In this document: positions 8,390-16,939 of the stretch, piece after piece | Layout: the number at the start of each line of letters is the position of its first letter | Numbering within the stretch: the first letter of the stretch is position 1 | Assembly: GCF_016405965.1 (NCBI RefSeq) | Contig: NZ_JAEFCD010000013.1 | Location: 1 to 64,000, forward strand | DNA length: 64,000 nucleotides | Direction: 5' to 3' | DNA from: Alteromonas sp. IB21 | GTDB taxonomy: Bacteria > Pseudomonadota > Gammaproteobacteria > Enterobacterales > Alteromonadaceae | Notes under the pieces: model-generated | What the model was told of the DNA's origin: nothing | Databases searched by the model: none | Seen by the model: only the letters and a program-made list of their open reading frames with translations | Made by a program: the position numbers and the translations under genes

Positions 8390-8986
8390 TTAGTGATGGC
8401 CGCTTTTTTGGCTTTTAAAACTAACTTCCAGCAAGTTTACGCTATCAGCAAAGGTTAAGGTTTTAATGTCGCCCTTACCTTCTACATTGATTGTATTCAC
8501 CTGTTTTGGCCACAAGTCACGCAAAGCGTCGTGACGAATTTTAATGCCTTCTAGCACTGGCGGTTCAGCGGTTTCTTGGTAAACCCAAAAGTGTTTACCT
8601 TCAACTTCAAAACCTACATCGGCAAGCTTTAACGGTGTACCTTCAGCATTCAAAATCGCGAAGTGCTGGGCAACGTAATCAGCAAATTGTTGCTGCGTGT
8701 CCACGTCATCCATAATATCAGCGTGTTTATCAAACAAGGCTTTTACCGCATGCTCAGCATCATGCAAATTAAAACGGTGCATCACTTCAATATTTTCTGT
8801 TCTTGGGTTGAACAGTACTGTGGTGATGGCCGCTTTTATTTGATGAGCATGAACGGCAGTGCTGTAGAACGTTACGCTGACTAATAAAGCAGCCGTTAAA
8901 GCAACTACACAAACGCTGGCAAGCAGAGCATCAGTGCTCTGCTGCAAGCGGGTCAAAGACAACTTATTCGTCATCTTTTTCCTCAT
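8390..8986 (-). CDS. DUF6702 family exported protein
   Basis: The 198-aa product has an N-terminal hydrophobic signal segment (about residues 20-47, ending VHAHQ). The DUF6702 signature follows: ITTVLFNPRTENIEVMHRF, then NLHDAEHAVKALF, and later HFWVYQE. It is predicted to be periplasmic. The start overlaps the end of the M1 metallopeptidase gene by about 23 bp, so the two are co-translated. The peptidase-DUF6702 pairing suggests a partner or accessory role, which is inference. The histidine-rich C-terminus (SGHH) is unremarkable. Confidence 0.75.
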   Translation of the reverse strand: MRKKMTNKLSLTRLQQSTDALLASVCVVALTAALLVSVTFYSTAVHAHQIKAAITTVLFNPRTENIEVMHRFNLHDAEHAVKALFDKHADIMDDVDTQQQFADYVAQHFAILNAEGTPLKLADVGFEVEGKHFWVYQETAEPPVLEGIKIRHDALRDLWPKQVNTINVEGKGDIKTLTFADSVNLLEVSFKSQKSGHH

Positions 8987-11426
8987 CGTCAGTTTTTAGC
9001 TCGGTTTTCGAATCGTGCATAAGGTCGCGGTACTCGTAAGTATTACGCGGCTTATTCTTATACGCTTCAATACGCGAAGGAATGATACGACGTGGATAGT
9101 GGTTGTTTTCCACGTCTACGTCAGCCGTTTCCCAGTGCGGGTCGACTGTTACGCTCACTAGCTCTTTGTCCTTATCGGTAACAATAAGCTTGCTTACGGC
9201 TTTAGGCGTACGACGCCAGATTTCTGCTGGAATGCGCATTTCTTCTTTCGTGCCGTCTTCAAAGGTTAGTTCAAGGATAATGGGCATTACCAAACCACCT
9301 TTGTTGCTGAAATCTAGCACGTAGTAGTTTTTGTCTTCTTTAACCGCACGTTCGAACGCTTTACGTTCCCAAGGCTCAAGATCTTTTAAGAATTTCTTGT
9401 ACTTATTACGCTCTTTGTTAGTTACGGTGAAACGATCGTTTTCGTCGTAGAAATCACTGATATCTTCAAAGCGGTCTACCCAAAGTTTTTTACCTTCTTC
9501 TTTGTTGCGAATATCGGTAAGCGACTTTGGTTTTTCCATTTCCGCTTCGCGTTCGCGAGCAAAGTCGATATCTGGGTCTTCAGTGTCTAAACGCAGCTTA
9601 TATACGCTGTCTAGGCTAATGTCTACGTGATCGGTAGTATAGAACCACCCGCGCCAGAACCAATCAAGATCTACACCTGACGCTTCTTCCATGGTGCGGA
9701 AGAAATCAGATGGTGTAGGACGCTTGAACATCCAACGCTGCGCATATTCTTTAAACGCAAAGTCAAAAAGCTCGCGACCAAGAATGGTTTCACGAAGAAT
9801 GTTAAGTGCTACCGCTGGCTTAGTATAAGCATTAGGGCCTAAACGAAGTACTGAATCAGACTGTGTCATAATTGGCACTTGGGTTTGAGACTTCATGTAG
9901 CCTGTAATATCGCGAGGCTCAACACCCCATGGAATAGTTGGATCCCATTCACGACCGGCAACGCCGTCTAGGAAGCTGTTAAGACCTTCATCCATCCATG
10001 TCCACTGACGCTCATCAGAGTTTACCGTCATAGGAAAATAGATATGACCTACTTCGTGAATAACTACGCCAATAAGGAAGCGCTTTTCAGCTAGGGAGTA
10101 GGTGCGTGAACCATCGTCACGAAGCTCAGTACGCGGGCCGTTAAAGGTGATCATGGGGTATTCCATGCCGCCAACCGGGCCATTTACAGACTGGGCAACA
10201 GGGTATGGGTAATCGAAGCTAAAACGGCTGTAAACATCCATAGTGTGGATGATCGATTCCGTTGAATACTTCTGCCATAGTTCGCCACCTTCTTTCGGGT
10301 AGAAAGACATCGCCATAACTAATGGCTGAGTGTCGCCACCTTGTTGGTAGCCACGCGCATCCCACGCGAATTTACGCGAAGAAGCCCATGCGAAGTCACG
10401 TACATTATCCGCTTTGAAGGTCCAGGTTTTAAGCTTAGTCGTCCCCTCTTTTTCATTTTCAATGGCTTCTTCTGGAGAAACGATGAATACGATGCGATCA
10501 GCGGTCTCGGCCTTTTTCAGACGGTCGCGCTGCGTTTTAGTAAGCACGTCTTTTGGGTTTTGGAGTACGCCCGTTGAGGATACGATGTGATCCGCAGGTA
10601 CGGTAATATCTACCTCGTAGTTACCGAATTCTAGCGTGAACTCACCACGGCCAATAAACTCTTTATTTGTCCATGCTTCGTAATCTGTGTATGCGGCTAG
10701 ACGCGGGAACCATTGAGCTAACAAGAAAATGTCGTTGCCGCCTTCGCGCTCGTCATCTGGGAAGTGCTCATAACCCGCGCGGGCTGAAACGGCGTCTTCC
10801 TCTACAATGTTGAAAGCGAAATCAATATCAAAGGTAACTTTGCTGCCCGGCTTTAATGGTTTAGCAAGGTCAACACGCATCAGCGTACCTACAACGGTGT
10901 GACGCAAATCGTTACCCGCTTTATCTTCAACGCGGGAAATGGTGTAGCCCAGTTCATTGTCGTCAACAAACTGCTGGCGGCGCAGTGCACCCATGCTTAG
11001 CTTTGCTGGCGCATCGCCGCTAGCCGCTTGTGTACCTGGACCACGGTTGCCAATGCCACCGAAGGTGGTAGTAAGCGCTGACATCGAATCATCACGGAAC
11101 TTGTTTTGATCAAGCTGAATCCACAAGTACTTAAGCGTATCTGGCGAGTTATTGTGGTAAGTAATGGTTTCACTTGCTTCAATACGGCGCTGGTCTTCAA
11201 GTAGTTTTACATCGATATCGTAATCTACTTGCTGTTGCCAATATTGATGACCTGGTTCACCTGCCGCGTTGCGATAAACGTTCGGAGTAGGTAGAACTTC
11301 GTCTAGCTGACGGAATTTATCTTCAAAATCGCCTTTCGTTTGTTTTATAGCGGCGGTACTAGGAAGAGAAATCAGCATAGACAACACTGGCGCTAGCCAG
11401 AATAAGTGTCGTTTTGCGGTGCTCAT
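8964..11426 (-). CDS. Secreted M1-family zinc metallopeptidase
   Basis: I start at ATG 11426, which has AAGGAAA upstream; this gives about 820 residues with a signal peptide (about 1-26). The gluzincin active site is clear: HEVGH at about residues 457-461 with the third ligand glutamate 19 residues later in WMDEG. A GGMEYP exopeptidase motif lies near 419-424, the counterpart of GAMEN in M1 aminopeptidases. A charged C-terminal region rich in Glu and Lys follows. The product should be a periplasmic or outer-membrane-associated aminopeptidase acting on imported peptides. It overlaps the downstream DUF6702 gene. It is longer at the C-terminus than minimal M1 enzymes. Confidence 0.9.
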   Translation of the reverse strand: MSTAKRHLFWLAPVLSMLISLPSTAAIKQTKGDFEDKFRQLDEVLPTPNVYRNAAGEPGHQYWQQQVDYDIDVKLLEDQRRIEASETITYHNNSPDTLKYLWIQLDQNKFRDDSMSALTTTFGGIGNRGPGTQAASGDAPAKLSMGALRRQQFVDDNELGYTISRVEDKAGNDLRHTVVGTLMRVDLAKPLKPGSKVTFDIDFAFNIVEEDAVSARAGYEHFPDDEREGGNDIFLLAQWFPRLAAYTDYEAWTNKEFIGRGEFTLEFGNYEVDITVPADHIVSSTGVLQNPKDVLTKTQRDRLKKAETADRIVFIVSPEEAIENEKEGTTKLKTWTFKADNVRDFAWASSRKFAWDARGYQQGGDTQPLVMAMSFYPKEGGELWQKYSTESIIHTMDVYSRFSFDYPYPVAQSVNGPVGGMEYPMITFNGPRTELRDDGSRTYSLAEKRFLIGVVIHEVGHIYFPMTVNSDERQWTWMDEGLNSFLDGVAGREWDPTIPWGVEPRDITGYMKSQTQVPIMTQSDSVLRLGPNAYTKPAVALNILRETILGRELFDFAFKEYAQRWMFKRPTPSDFFRTMEEASGVDLDWFWRGWFYTTDHVDISLDSVYKLRLDTEDPDIDFAREREAEMEKPKSLTDIRNKEEGKKLWVDRFEDISDFYDENDRFTVTNKERNKYKKFLKDLEPWERKAFERAVKEDKNYYVLDFSNKGGLVMPIILELTFEDGTKEEMRIPAEIWRRTPKAVSKLIVTDKDKELVSVTVDPHWETADVDVENNHYPRRIIPSRIEAYKNKPRNTYEYRDLMHDSKTELKTDDEEKDDE

Positions 11427-11621
11427 GCAGTTTCCTTGCAACTTGTAAGTTAAAATTGTTATAAAATAACGTGGTCAAGTATATAAGCATGCTTACCACA
11501 ATCCAATTTTTTGGCCGTAAACTAACCATGTTTTAACGCAAAAAAACTGTAACAGAACGTTTTGTTTCGCGCTTTAACTGTCGTATTCTTAACCCCTTGT
11601 TTTCTTTTTTTCTTTCCCCTC

Positions 11622-12719
11622 ATGAACCGTTTTAGTTGGCAACGTGCCGTTATAAAAGTAGGCAGCGCGCTCATTGCGCCAGAAGGTAATGAATGCAGCG
11701 GTCGTTATTTACTGTCTCTCGCTCGGTTTATTACCGCCAGCCGGGAAGCTGGAAAAGACGTTATTTTGGTTTCGTCAGGAAGTGTCGCGGCCGGCAGAAG
11801 CAAAGTGAAGGTTCGTCACAACGCGTCAATTGCAGAGAAACAGGCCATGGCGGCCATTGGTCAAACCTTAATGATGGCCAACTGGCAGCGCTTTTTTGAT
11901 TTTCCCTGCGCACAAGTATTGTTAACTGCTGACGATCTGCGGGATAGAACGCGCTATGTCAATATCAAAAACACATTACGAGAAATTCTGAATCACAATG
12001 CGCTGCCCATTGTGAATGAAAACGACACCGTAGCGGTGAACGAACTTAAGGTGGGAGATAACGACAACTTGGGCGCCTACACCGCATTGGTAGCCCAAGC
12101 TGACACCTTGATTATTTGCTCAGACATCGACGGCTTGTTTACTGCGGATCCCAGAAAAGACGCCACTGCGACACTTATTCCTCAGGTAGATAAAATAGAC
12201 AGTACAATTTATAGTCTTGCAGGTGGTGCTGGCACTTCGGTCGGTACAGGCGGTATGCGTACGAAAATTGAGGCGGCAGATAAGTGCACTAGTAGCGGTA
12301 TTCAAACCCTTGTTGTAAATGGTAGAAAAGGAGAAACCTTTGACGCGTTGCTAGAGGGGAAGGTACCGGGCACGCTTTTCAGTGCAAGCAGTTCACCCGC
12401 AAGCGCTCGTCGCTTATGGCTTACCCATACGCTTAAAACGGCGGGGAAAATTGAAGTAGACAGCGGCGCAAAACAGGCATTAGTGGCTAGGGGAGCGTCT
12501 TTATTACCCTCTGGCATTATTGATGTAACGGGTCACTTTGAACAAGGTGATGCAGTAGAAGTGATGTGCGAAGACCAAATAATAGCGAAAGGGCTTTGCC
12601 TCTATAACGCAAAAGACTTATCCCTCATAAAAGGTAAAAAGTCGAAAGATATCGCCAGTGTGTTAGGTTATGAAACGAGTGATGTCGCAATTCATCGCGA
12701 CGATATGGTGCTGTATTAA
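11622..12719 (+). CDS. proB: Glutamate 5-kinase
   Basis: The enzyme phosphorylates L-glutamate with ATP in the first step of proline synthesis. The 365-residue product from ATG 11622 has the amino-acid kinase fold (AVIKVGSALI at the start, VSSGSVAAGR, VNENDTVAV, GDNDNLGAY and SDIDGLFTADPR) and the glycine-rich AGGAGTSVGTGGM loop. A C-terminal PUA domain follows (from about residue 270). Length is normal for ProB. No good ribosome-binding site precedes this ATG. An upstream TTG at 11562 would add a hydrophobic stretch unlike the family, so I reject it. ProA is not adjacent, so the usual proBA operon is split here. Confidence 0.9.
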   Translation: MNRFSWQRAVIKVGSALIAPEGNECSGRYLLSLARFITASREAGKDVILVSSGSVAAGRSKVKVRHNASIAEKQAMAAIGQTLMMANWQRFFDFPCAQVLLTADDLRDRTRYVNIKNTLREILNHNALPIVNENDTVAVNELKVGDNDNLGAYTALVAQADTLIICSDIDGLFTADPRKDATATLIPQVDKIDSTIYSLAGGAGTSVGTGGMRTKIEAADKCTSSGIQTLVVNGRKGETFDALLEGKVPGTLFSASSSPASARRLWLTHTLKTAGKIEVDSGAKQALVARGASLLPSGIIDVTGHFEQGDAVEVMCEDQIIAKGLCLYNAKDLSLIKGKKSKDIASVLGYETSDVAIHRDDMVLY

Positions 12720-12866
12720 TACGGTCTACCGAACTAACAATGTTTAATTTACGGCAGTTGCGTGAACAGCCCAGAAGTATCTATCTTTAACGCGCAACGG
12801 GTGCCATGATCCGTTAAATATCGATATCAACGAAACCGTGAAAACGCATAACGCAAAGAGATAATC

Positions 12867-13304
12867 ATGACTGATATTACACCAACACTTGCAGACTACC
12901 CTTATAGAGTCACGATAGCTACGCGATGGCAAGATAATGATGTCTACGGACATATTAACAACGTTGTGTATTATGGCTTCTTTGATACTGCAGTGAACCG
13001 CTTTTTAATTGATGAAGGTGGGTTAGATATTCATAACGGGCAAACAGTGGCATATGTGGTGAGCAGTCAATGTCAATACATCGCCCCAGCAGCGTATCCA
13101 GAGGATATTTTTGTGGGTCTGCGCGTTATAAAAATTGGCAGGAGTTCGGTGACATACGGTTTGTCTGTTTATGCGGGTGACAACAAGCGCCGAGTGGCGC
13201 ATGGCCAATTTGTGCATGTGTTTGTCGACCGAAAATCTGACAAAGCTATCCCCATTCCGGTGAGTGTTAAAACCGCGCTGGAATCCATCGTTGAAGTCAT
13301 GTAG
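12867..13304 (+). CDS. Hotdog-fold acyl-CoA thioesterase (YbgC/FadM type)
   Basis: The 145-aa product has the 4-hydroxybenzoyl-CoA thioesterase signature near its N-terminus: RWQDNDVYGHINNVVYYGFF, including the catalytic aspartate and the GHINN turn. The rest follows the hotdog pattern (YVVSSQCQYIAPA, then VFVGLRVIKIG). It hydrolyses acyl-CoA thioesters; chain length is not predictable. The next gene, a D-2-hydroxyacid dehydrogenase, starts about 50 bp downstream on the same strand and the DMT transporter follows it, so the three probably form one operon. Confidence 0.85.
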   Translation: MTDITPTLADYPYRVTIATRWQDNDVYGHINNVVYYGFFDTAVNRFLIDEGGLDIHNGQTVAYVVSSQCQYIAPAAYPEDIFVGLRVIKIGRSSVTYGLSVYAGDNKRRVAHGQFVHVFVDRKSDKAIPIPVSVKTALESIVEVM

Positions 13305-13354
13305 GTTGCGCTGGAATGACGAAAGTAGCGGCATGCAATAACGATAATACGTTG

Positions 13355-14287
13355 ATGAACAAAGTTGTCTTTCTAGACGCAGAAACGATGGACTTGTCCA
13401 GCCTTGATACTCGCGCACTCGACAATCTTGATGCCAACGTTACTTTATATCAGCAAACCCAAAACGCCGACGTCGCTGAGCGTATTCGCATTGCCGATGC
13501 ATTGCTCGTTAACAAGGTTGTGTTGAAAGCTAAAGATCTGCAGCAGGCAAAAAAGCTTCGCTATATTGGCGTAACAGCCACAGGTATGAACAATATCGAT
13601 ATCGACTATTGCCAACAAGCAGGCATTACTGTGCAAAACGTTGAAGGCTATGGCACTGACAGTGTTGCCCAGCACACGTTGACCTTGGCACTTAATTTGG
13701 CCACAAACTTTGTGGCTTACCAGCAAGATGTGCGCAATCAGGCGTGGTCTGCATCCTCACACTTTTGTTTGCTAAACCACCCCGTGGTGGAGCTTGCGGG
13801 TAAACATGCGGTGATTGTAGGGCATGGCGAGCTGGGCAAGCGTGTAGAAGCATTGTTCAAAGCTATGGGTATGAAAGTAAGTATTGCTGCTCGTCCCGGC
13901 AAAAAAGATGATCCCCGCCCTAGCCTAGCTTCTCTATTAACCCACGCAGACGTAGTAAGTCTTCACTGTCCACTTACAGAAGATACCGATAAACTCATTA
14001 ACGCCGATACCTTATCGCTAATGCAGCCAACCGCCTTTCTTATTAATACCGCCCGCGGCGGGCTTATTGATGAACAGGCGTTATACCATGCGCTTAAACA
14101 TAACAAAATAGGCGGTGCTGGGCTTGATGTATTAAGCGTTGAGCCACCACCTGCTGACCATGTGTTGCTAAAAGAATCGTTACCAAACTTGCTGGTAACC
14201 CCTCACAATGCGTGGGTTGGCAATGGAGCAAGACAAAAACTGCTTGATACAGCCCTTGCACATCTAGCGACATTTTTAGGGAAGTAA
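13355..14287 (+). CDS. D-2-hydroxyacid dehydrogenase (NAD-dependent)
   Basis: I start at ATG 13355, because MNKVVFLDAET matches the usual N-terminus of glycerate dehydrogenase-type enzymes; an upstream ATG at 13316 would add 13 residues. The roughly 310-aa product has the Rossmann motif GHGELGKRVEALF, the NTARGGLIDEQAL signature and the catalytic histidine in TPHNAWVG. Substrate is likely glycerate, hydroxypyruvate or a similar short 2-keto/2-hydroxy acid. It sits between the thioesterase and the DMT transporter genes. Confidence 0.88.
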   Translation: MNKVVFLDAETMDLSSLDTRALDNLDANVTLYQQTQNADVAERIRIADALLVNKVVLKAKDLQQAKKLRYIGVTATGMNNIDIDYCQQAGITVQNVEGYGTDSVAQHTLTLALNLATNFVAYQQDVRNQAWSASSHFCLLNHPVVELAGKHAVIVGHGELGKRVEALFKAMGMKVSIAARPGKKDDPRPSLASLLTHADVVSLHCPLTEDTDKLINADTLSLMQPTAFLINTARGGLIDEQALYHALKHNKIGGAGLDVLSVEPPPADHVLLKESLPNLLVTPHNAWVGNGARQKLLDTALAHLATFLGK

Positions 14288-14294
14288 TGGCGAT

Positions 14295-15197
14295 ATGAAT
14301 AACGCTACGCTGTTTGCATTGTGTTGCTTAATTTGGGGTTCTACCTGGATTGCTATTACTTACCAAATTGGGCACACCTCTGAAACCTTTGCTATTGCGC
14401 TGCGCTATCTTTTGGCGTCAGCCTGCTTGGGCGCCTATTGCGTAATAAGACGTTTACCGCTTAAGCTGCCGTTGCATGTTCACATAAAAATGGCTGCCGT
14501 CGGACTATTTCTCTACAGTTTAAACTACACATTGCTGTATATGGCACAGGCACACATTATCAGCGCGCTGTTAGCGTTGATGAGCTCCTGCATTATTTAT
14601 ATTAACGTGGTGCTTCGTCGCTGGTGGCTAAAAGAGCCTATTAGAAAAGAAGTAGTTATTGGCGCGACGTTTGGTCTAGCAGGCATTATATGCTTGTTTG
14701 TGCCTGAGTTTTCCAAGGTAACGATGGATGCTGCTCTTGCTACTGGTCTTGCCATAGCGTTTGTGAGTTTTTTCTGTGCTTCAACGGGCAATGTCATTTC
14801 AGAACGTATTTTGACTTCGGGAACGCCCGTGATCCAAATGAACTTCTATGCAATGAGTTATGCCATGGTGCTGCTCTTTATCACTTCTTTGGCGATGCCC
14901 GGTGAGCTAATTATTCCAACCGATACCGCCTTTTATTTATCACTATTGTACCTAGCGGTCTTTGGCTCAGTATTCGCGTTTGGGGCGTATATGAAGCTTT
15001 TAAAACAAATGGGCGCGGACAAGGCTGCCTATGTTGTGCTGGTATACCCTATGGTTGCGCTGGTTATTTCAACGTTCTTTGAAGGTTATACGTGGAGTAC
15101 ATTGTCTGTAATCGGCGTGATTATCGTGCTTATAGGTAATGCGATTGCCATGGGAAAAGTACCACGCTTTATGCGTCGCCCTCCTGTGGCCAGTTAG
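14295..15197 (+). CDS. EamA/DMT-superfamily transporter
   Basis: This 300-aa protein has about ten hydrophobic segments arranged as two EamA repeats. It starts with the CLIWGSTWIAI motif typical of the family, and AFGAYMKLLKQMGADKAAYV occurs in the second repeat. These carriers export amino acids or other small metabolites at the inner membrane; the substrate cannot be inferred. The gene begins 7 bp after the dehydrogenase stop with GGAAG near the start, so it belongs to the same transcript. Confidence 0.85.
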   Translation: MNNATLFALCCLIWGSTWIAITYQIGHTSETFAIALRYLLASACLGAYCVIRRLPLKLPLHVHIKMAAVGLFLYSLNYTLLYMAQAHIISALLALMSSCIIYINVVLRRWWLKEPIRKEVVIGATFGLAGIICLFVPEFSKVTMDAALATGLAIAFVSFFCASTGNVISERILTSGTPVIQMNFYAMSYAMVLLFITSLAMPGELIIPTDTAFYLSLLYLAVFGSVFAFGAYMKLLKQMGADKAAYVVLVYPMVALVISTFFEGYTWSTLSVIGVIIVLIGNAIAMGKVPRFMRRPPVAS

Positions 15198-15214
15198 CGC
15201 GACGCCAGCATTGA

Positions 15215-15238
15215 TAAAGCGGTAAAGCGGTAAAGCGG
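15215..15238. repeat. Three tandem copies of TAAAGCGG
   Basis: An 8-bp unit is repeated exactly three times just after the transporter stop and before the end of the convergent PspB-like gene. A partial fourth copy flanks it. Such short tandem repeats usually reflect replication slippage and may vary in number between strains. Confidence 0.8.
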
Positions 15239-15251
15239 CAGTTAACTCGGC

Positions 15252-15527
15252 TTACTTTAACGCATTTATTTTTCTATTTAGCTCGTACGCGGGCTCGGTC
15301 ACTATGGTTTCAAGGGTTTCAATCCGTGCCGTAAGGGCTTGAATTTGTGCGTCTTTCTCTTCTAAACGCTGTTGCTGTTTGTCGGTCACGCTTTTTACGA
15401 ACGGGTTACTACACTCTCCGTTCATCCAGTCGTTTAATCGCCACTGAAATTTTGCATCTAGGTAGCTGGCCAAGAGTACAAGCGACGTGATACTGCCAAT
15501 TATCAAAACTAAACTTAATGTAGACAT
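15252..15527 (-). CDS. PspB-like small membrane protein with coiled coil
   Basis: The 91-aa product has one N-terminal membrane helix (about residues 4-22). A short linker and a C-terminal coiled coil follow (about 48-78, including LEEKDAQIQALTARIETLETIV). This resembles PspB of the phage-shock response in architecture and in the ARIETLETIV ending. PspB proper is shorter and sits with pspA/pspC, none of which is here. It is divergent from the ECF sigma gene, with about 260 bp between starts. An envelope-stress role is a reasonable guess, not shown. Confidence 0.6.
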   Translation of the reverse strand: MSTLSLVLIIGSITSLVLLASYLDAKFQWRLNDWMNGECSNPFVKSVTDKQQQRLEEKDAQIQALTARIETLETIVTEPAYELNRKINALK

Positions 15528-15787
15528 AGTGTTTTTCCCATCGAATTTTTAAGGCCCTTTGTAAAGGCCCGCTAGTGCCAAACGGATTAACGTAAAGAGC
15601 ATGCGTTGTGTTTCTTGCTATTTCACCACTTTTTATAGCTTCACGTTAAAGCACGCTCTATTACTCGTAGTCATGAGGTGCGCAAAAAAATTACAGCGTT
15701 TAAGAAAAAAGTTTGTAATAAAAGCCAGAGAACGCAGACTGATAAAAGTAACATAATAAAATAACAACAGTTTTTTTGATTAGGGAT

Positions 15788-16300
15788 ATGACGTTGGGGC
15801 AGGGTTTTGACGATATTTTTGCAAAGCACGGCGCACTGCTAAGCCGCGTAGCCAATAGCTATGAGGCAAACGAGGCAATGCAGCAAGAGCTCTTGCAAGA
15901 AATTGCGATTGCCGTATGGCAGGGCTTGTCTCGCTTTAAGGGCGACAGCAGCGTGAAAACCTACATATTAAAGATAGCTCACAACCGCGCGGTAACCCAC
16001 GTAGCAAATCAAGTGAAGCGCCTCGATACCCATCAATACGATCAAGACGATAAGGGCTCAGATGGGTTTGTAAGCCAGGTTCGCTCTCCCGAGGAAGTAT
16101 CGAGTCAGCACCAGTCATTAGAGCGTTTATTACGTGCTGTACGGGCGTTACCTTTGCAGCCACGGCAAGTGCTTACGCTTTCCCTTGAGGGCCTAAGTTA
16201 CGATGAAATTGCAGAGGTGTGCGGCCTTACCAAAAACCATGTTGGCGTTATTTTAAAGCGCGCCAAACAAAGTATCATGCAGGAGCAACCTCATGCATAA
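15788..16300 (+). CDS. ECF-type RNA polymerase sigma factor
   Basis: I start at ATG 15788; the longer frame would need a TTG at 15776. The roughly 170-aa protein has sigma region 2 (QELLQEIAIAVWQGLSRFKG, then KTYILKIAHNRA at about residues 60-71) and region 4 with a helix-turn-helix (LSYDEIAEVCGLTKNHVGVI, about 135-155), and no region 3, as in ECF sigmas. It directs transcription in response to a signal. The next gene overlaps it by 8 bp and encodes a membrane protein in the position of an anti-sigma factor. The promoter region upstream is AT-rich. Confidence 0.85.
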   Translation: MTLGQGFDDIFAKHGALLSRVANSYEANEAMQQELLQEIAIAVWQGLSRFKGDSSVKTYILKIAHNRAVTHVANQVKRLDTHQYDQDDKGSDGFVSQVRSPEEVSSQHQSLERLLRAVRALPLQPRQVLTLSLEGLSYDEIAEVCGLTKNHVGVILKRAKQSIMQEQPHA

Positions 16301-16913
16301 CGCAGATAAAGAGAAACAAAAGACACCGTCAGTTAGAACAGACGAAAAGCAAGACGATAGTCTTTTAGCCCTTTGGCAAGCTCAGCCTGTTACCGCTATT
16401 AACCTAGAGGAAGTAAAAGCCAACCTTAGCAGCGAAAGAAAAAAACAGCGTTGCTATATGGTGATGGATTCTTTGATGGTTTTTCCTGCTATTTATATTC
16501 TTGCGAAATATTGGGGAAATATGTCGCTGGTAGCACAAATGATGTTTGTCTTTATGCTGGCTACATCGCTTCCACTGCTTGTTTATCAATTATGGTTAAG
16601 AAGAGTGGCAGCGTTTTACAAAGATAGCCAAACTGCTGATCATTTAATGCAGCTAACAAAGCAGGTCAAGAACAATGTAAAGATAGCGTTCATGACCAAG
16701 CATTCAACATGGATTGCCATAGTTTTTGGGTTCGCTTTCATATTGGAAAGCTACTTTTTTGGAGACCTTGCGCCAGAAAAGGTGACCAAATTAATCATCG
16801 TAGTAACATCAATGAGTATTGGTATGCTAATTTGGTATGTATGGGCACACAATAGACAAAAACGCTTTGAGCGACAGCTCAAAAAGTTGGAAGCTATAGC
16901 GCAGCAGCACTAA
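16293..16913 (+). CDS. Putative membrane anti-sigma partner of the ECF sigma factor
   Basis: The 206-aa product overlaps the sigma-factor gene by 8 bp, implying translational coupling. It has about 60 hydrophilic cytoplasmic residues, including LLALWQAQPVTAINLEEV. Four membrane helices follow (around LMVFPAIYILAKYW, MMFVFMLATSLPLLVY, WIAIVFGFAFILESYFF and LIIVVTSMSIGMLIWYVW) and a basic C-terminal coil. It lacks the zinc HxxxCxxC motif of ZAS anti-sigmas, so the role is inferred from position and topology only. Confidence 0.6.
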   Translation: MHNADKEKQKTPSVRTDEKQDDSLLALWQAQPVTAINLEEVKANLSSERKKQRCYMVMDSLMVFPAIYILAKYWGNMSLVAQMMFVFMLATSLPLLVYQLWLRRVAAFYKDSQTADHLMQLTKQVKNNVKIAFMTKHSTWIAIVFGFAFILESYFFGDLAPEKVTKLIIVVTSMSIGMLIWYVWAHNRQKRFERQLKKLEAIAQQH

Positions 16914-16939
16914 AGGCTGCCCCTAGGCGCTGTTTAAGC

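Noticed and set aside
11562-11621. N-terminal extension of ProB from TTG 11562
   Set aside because: It would add a hydrophobic stretch absent from ProB proteins; the family start is the ATG at 11622.
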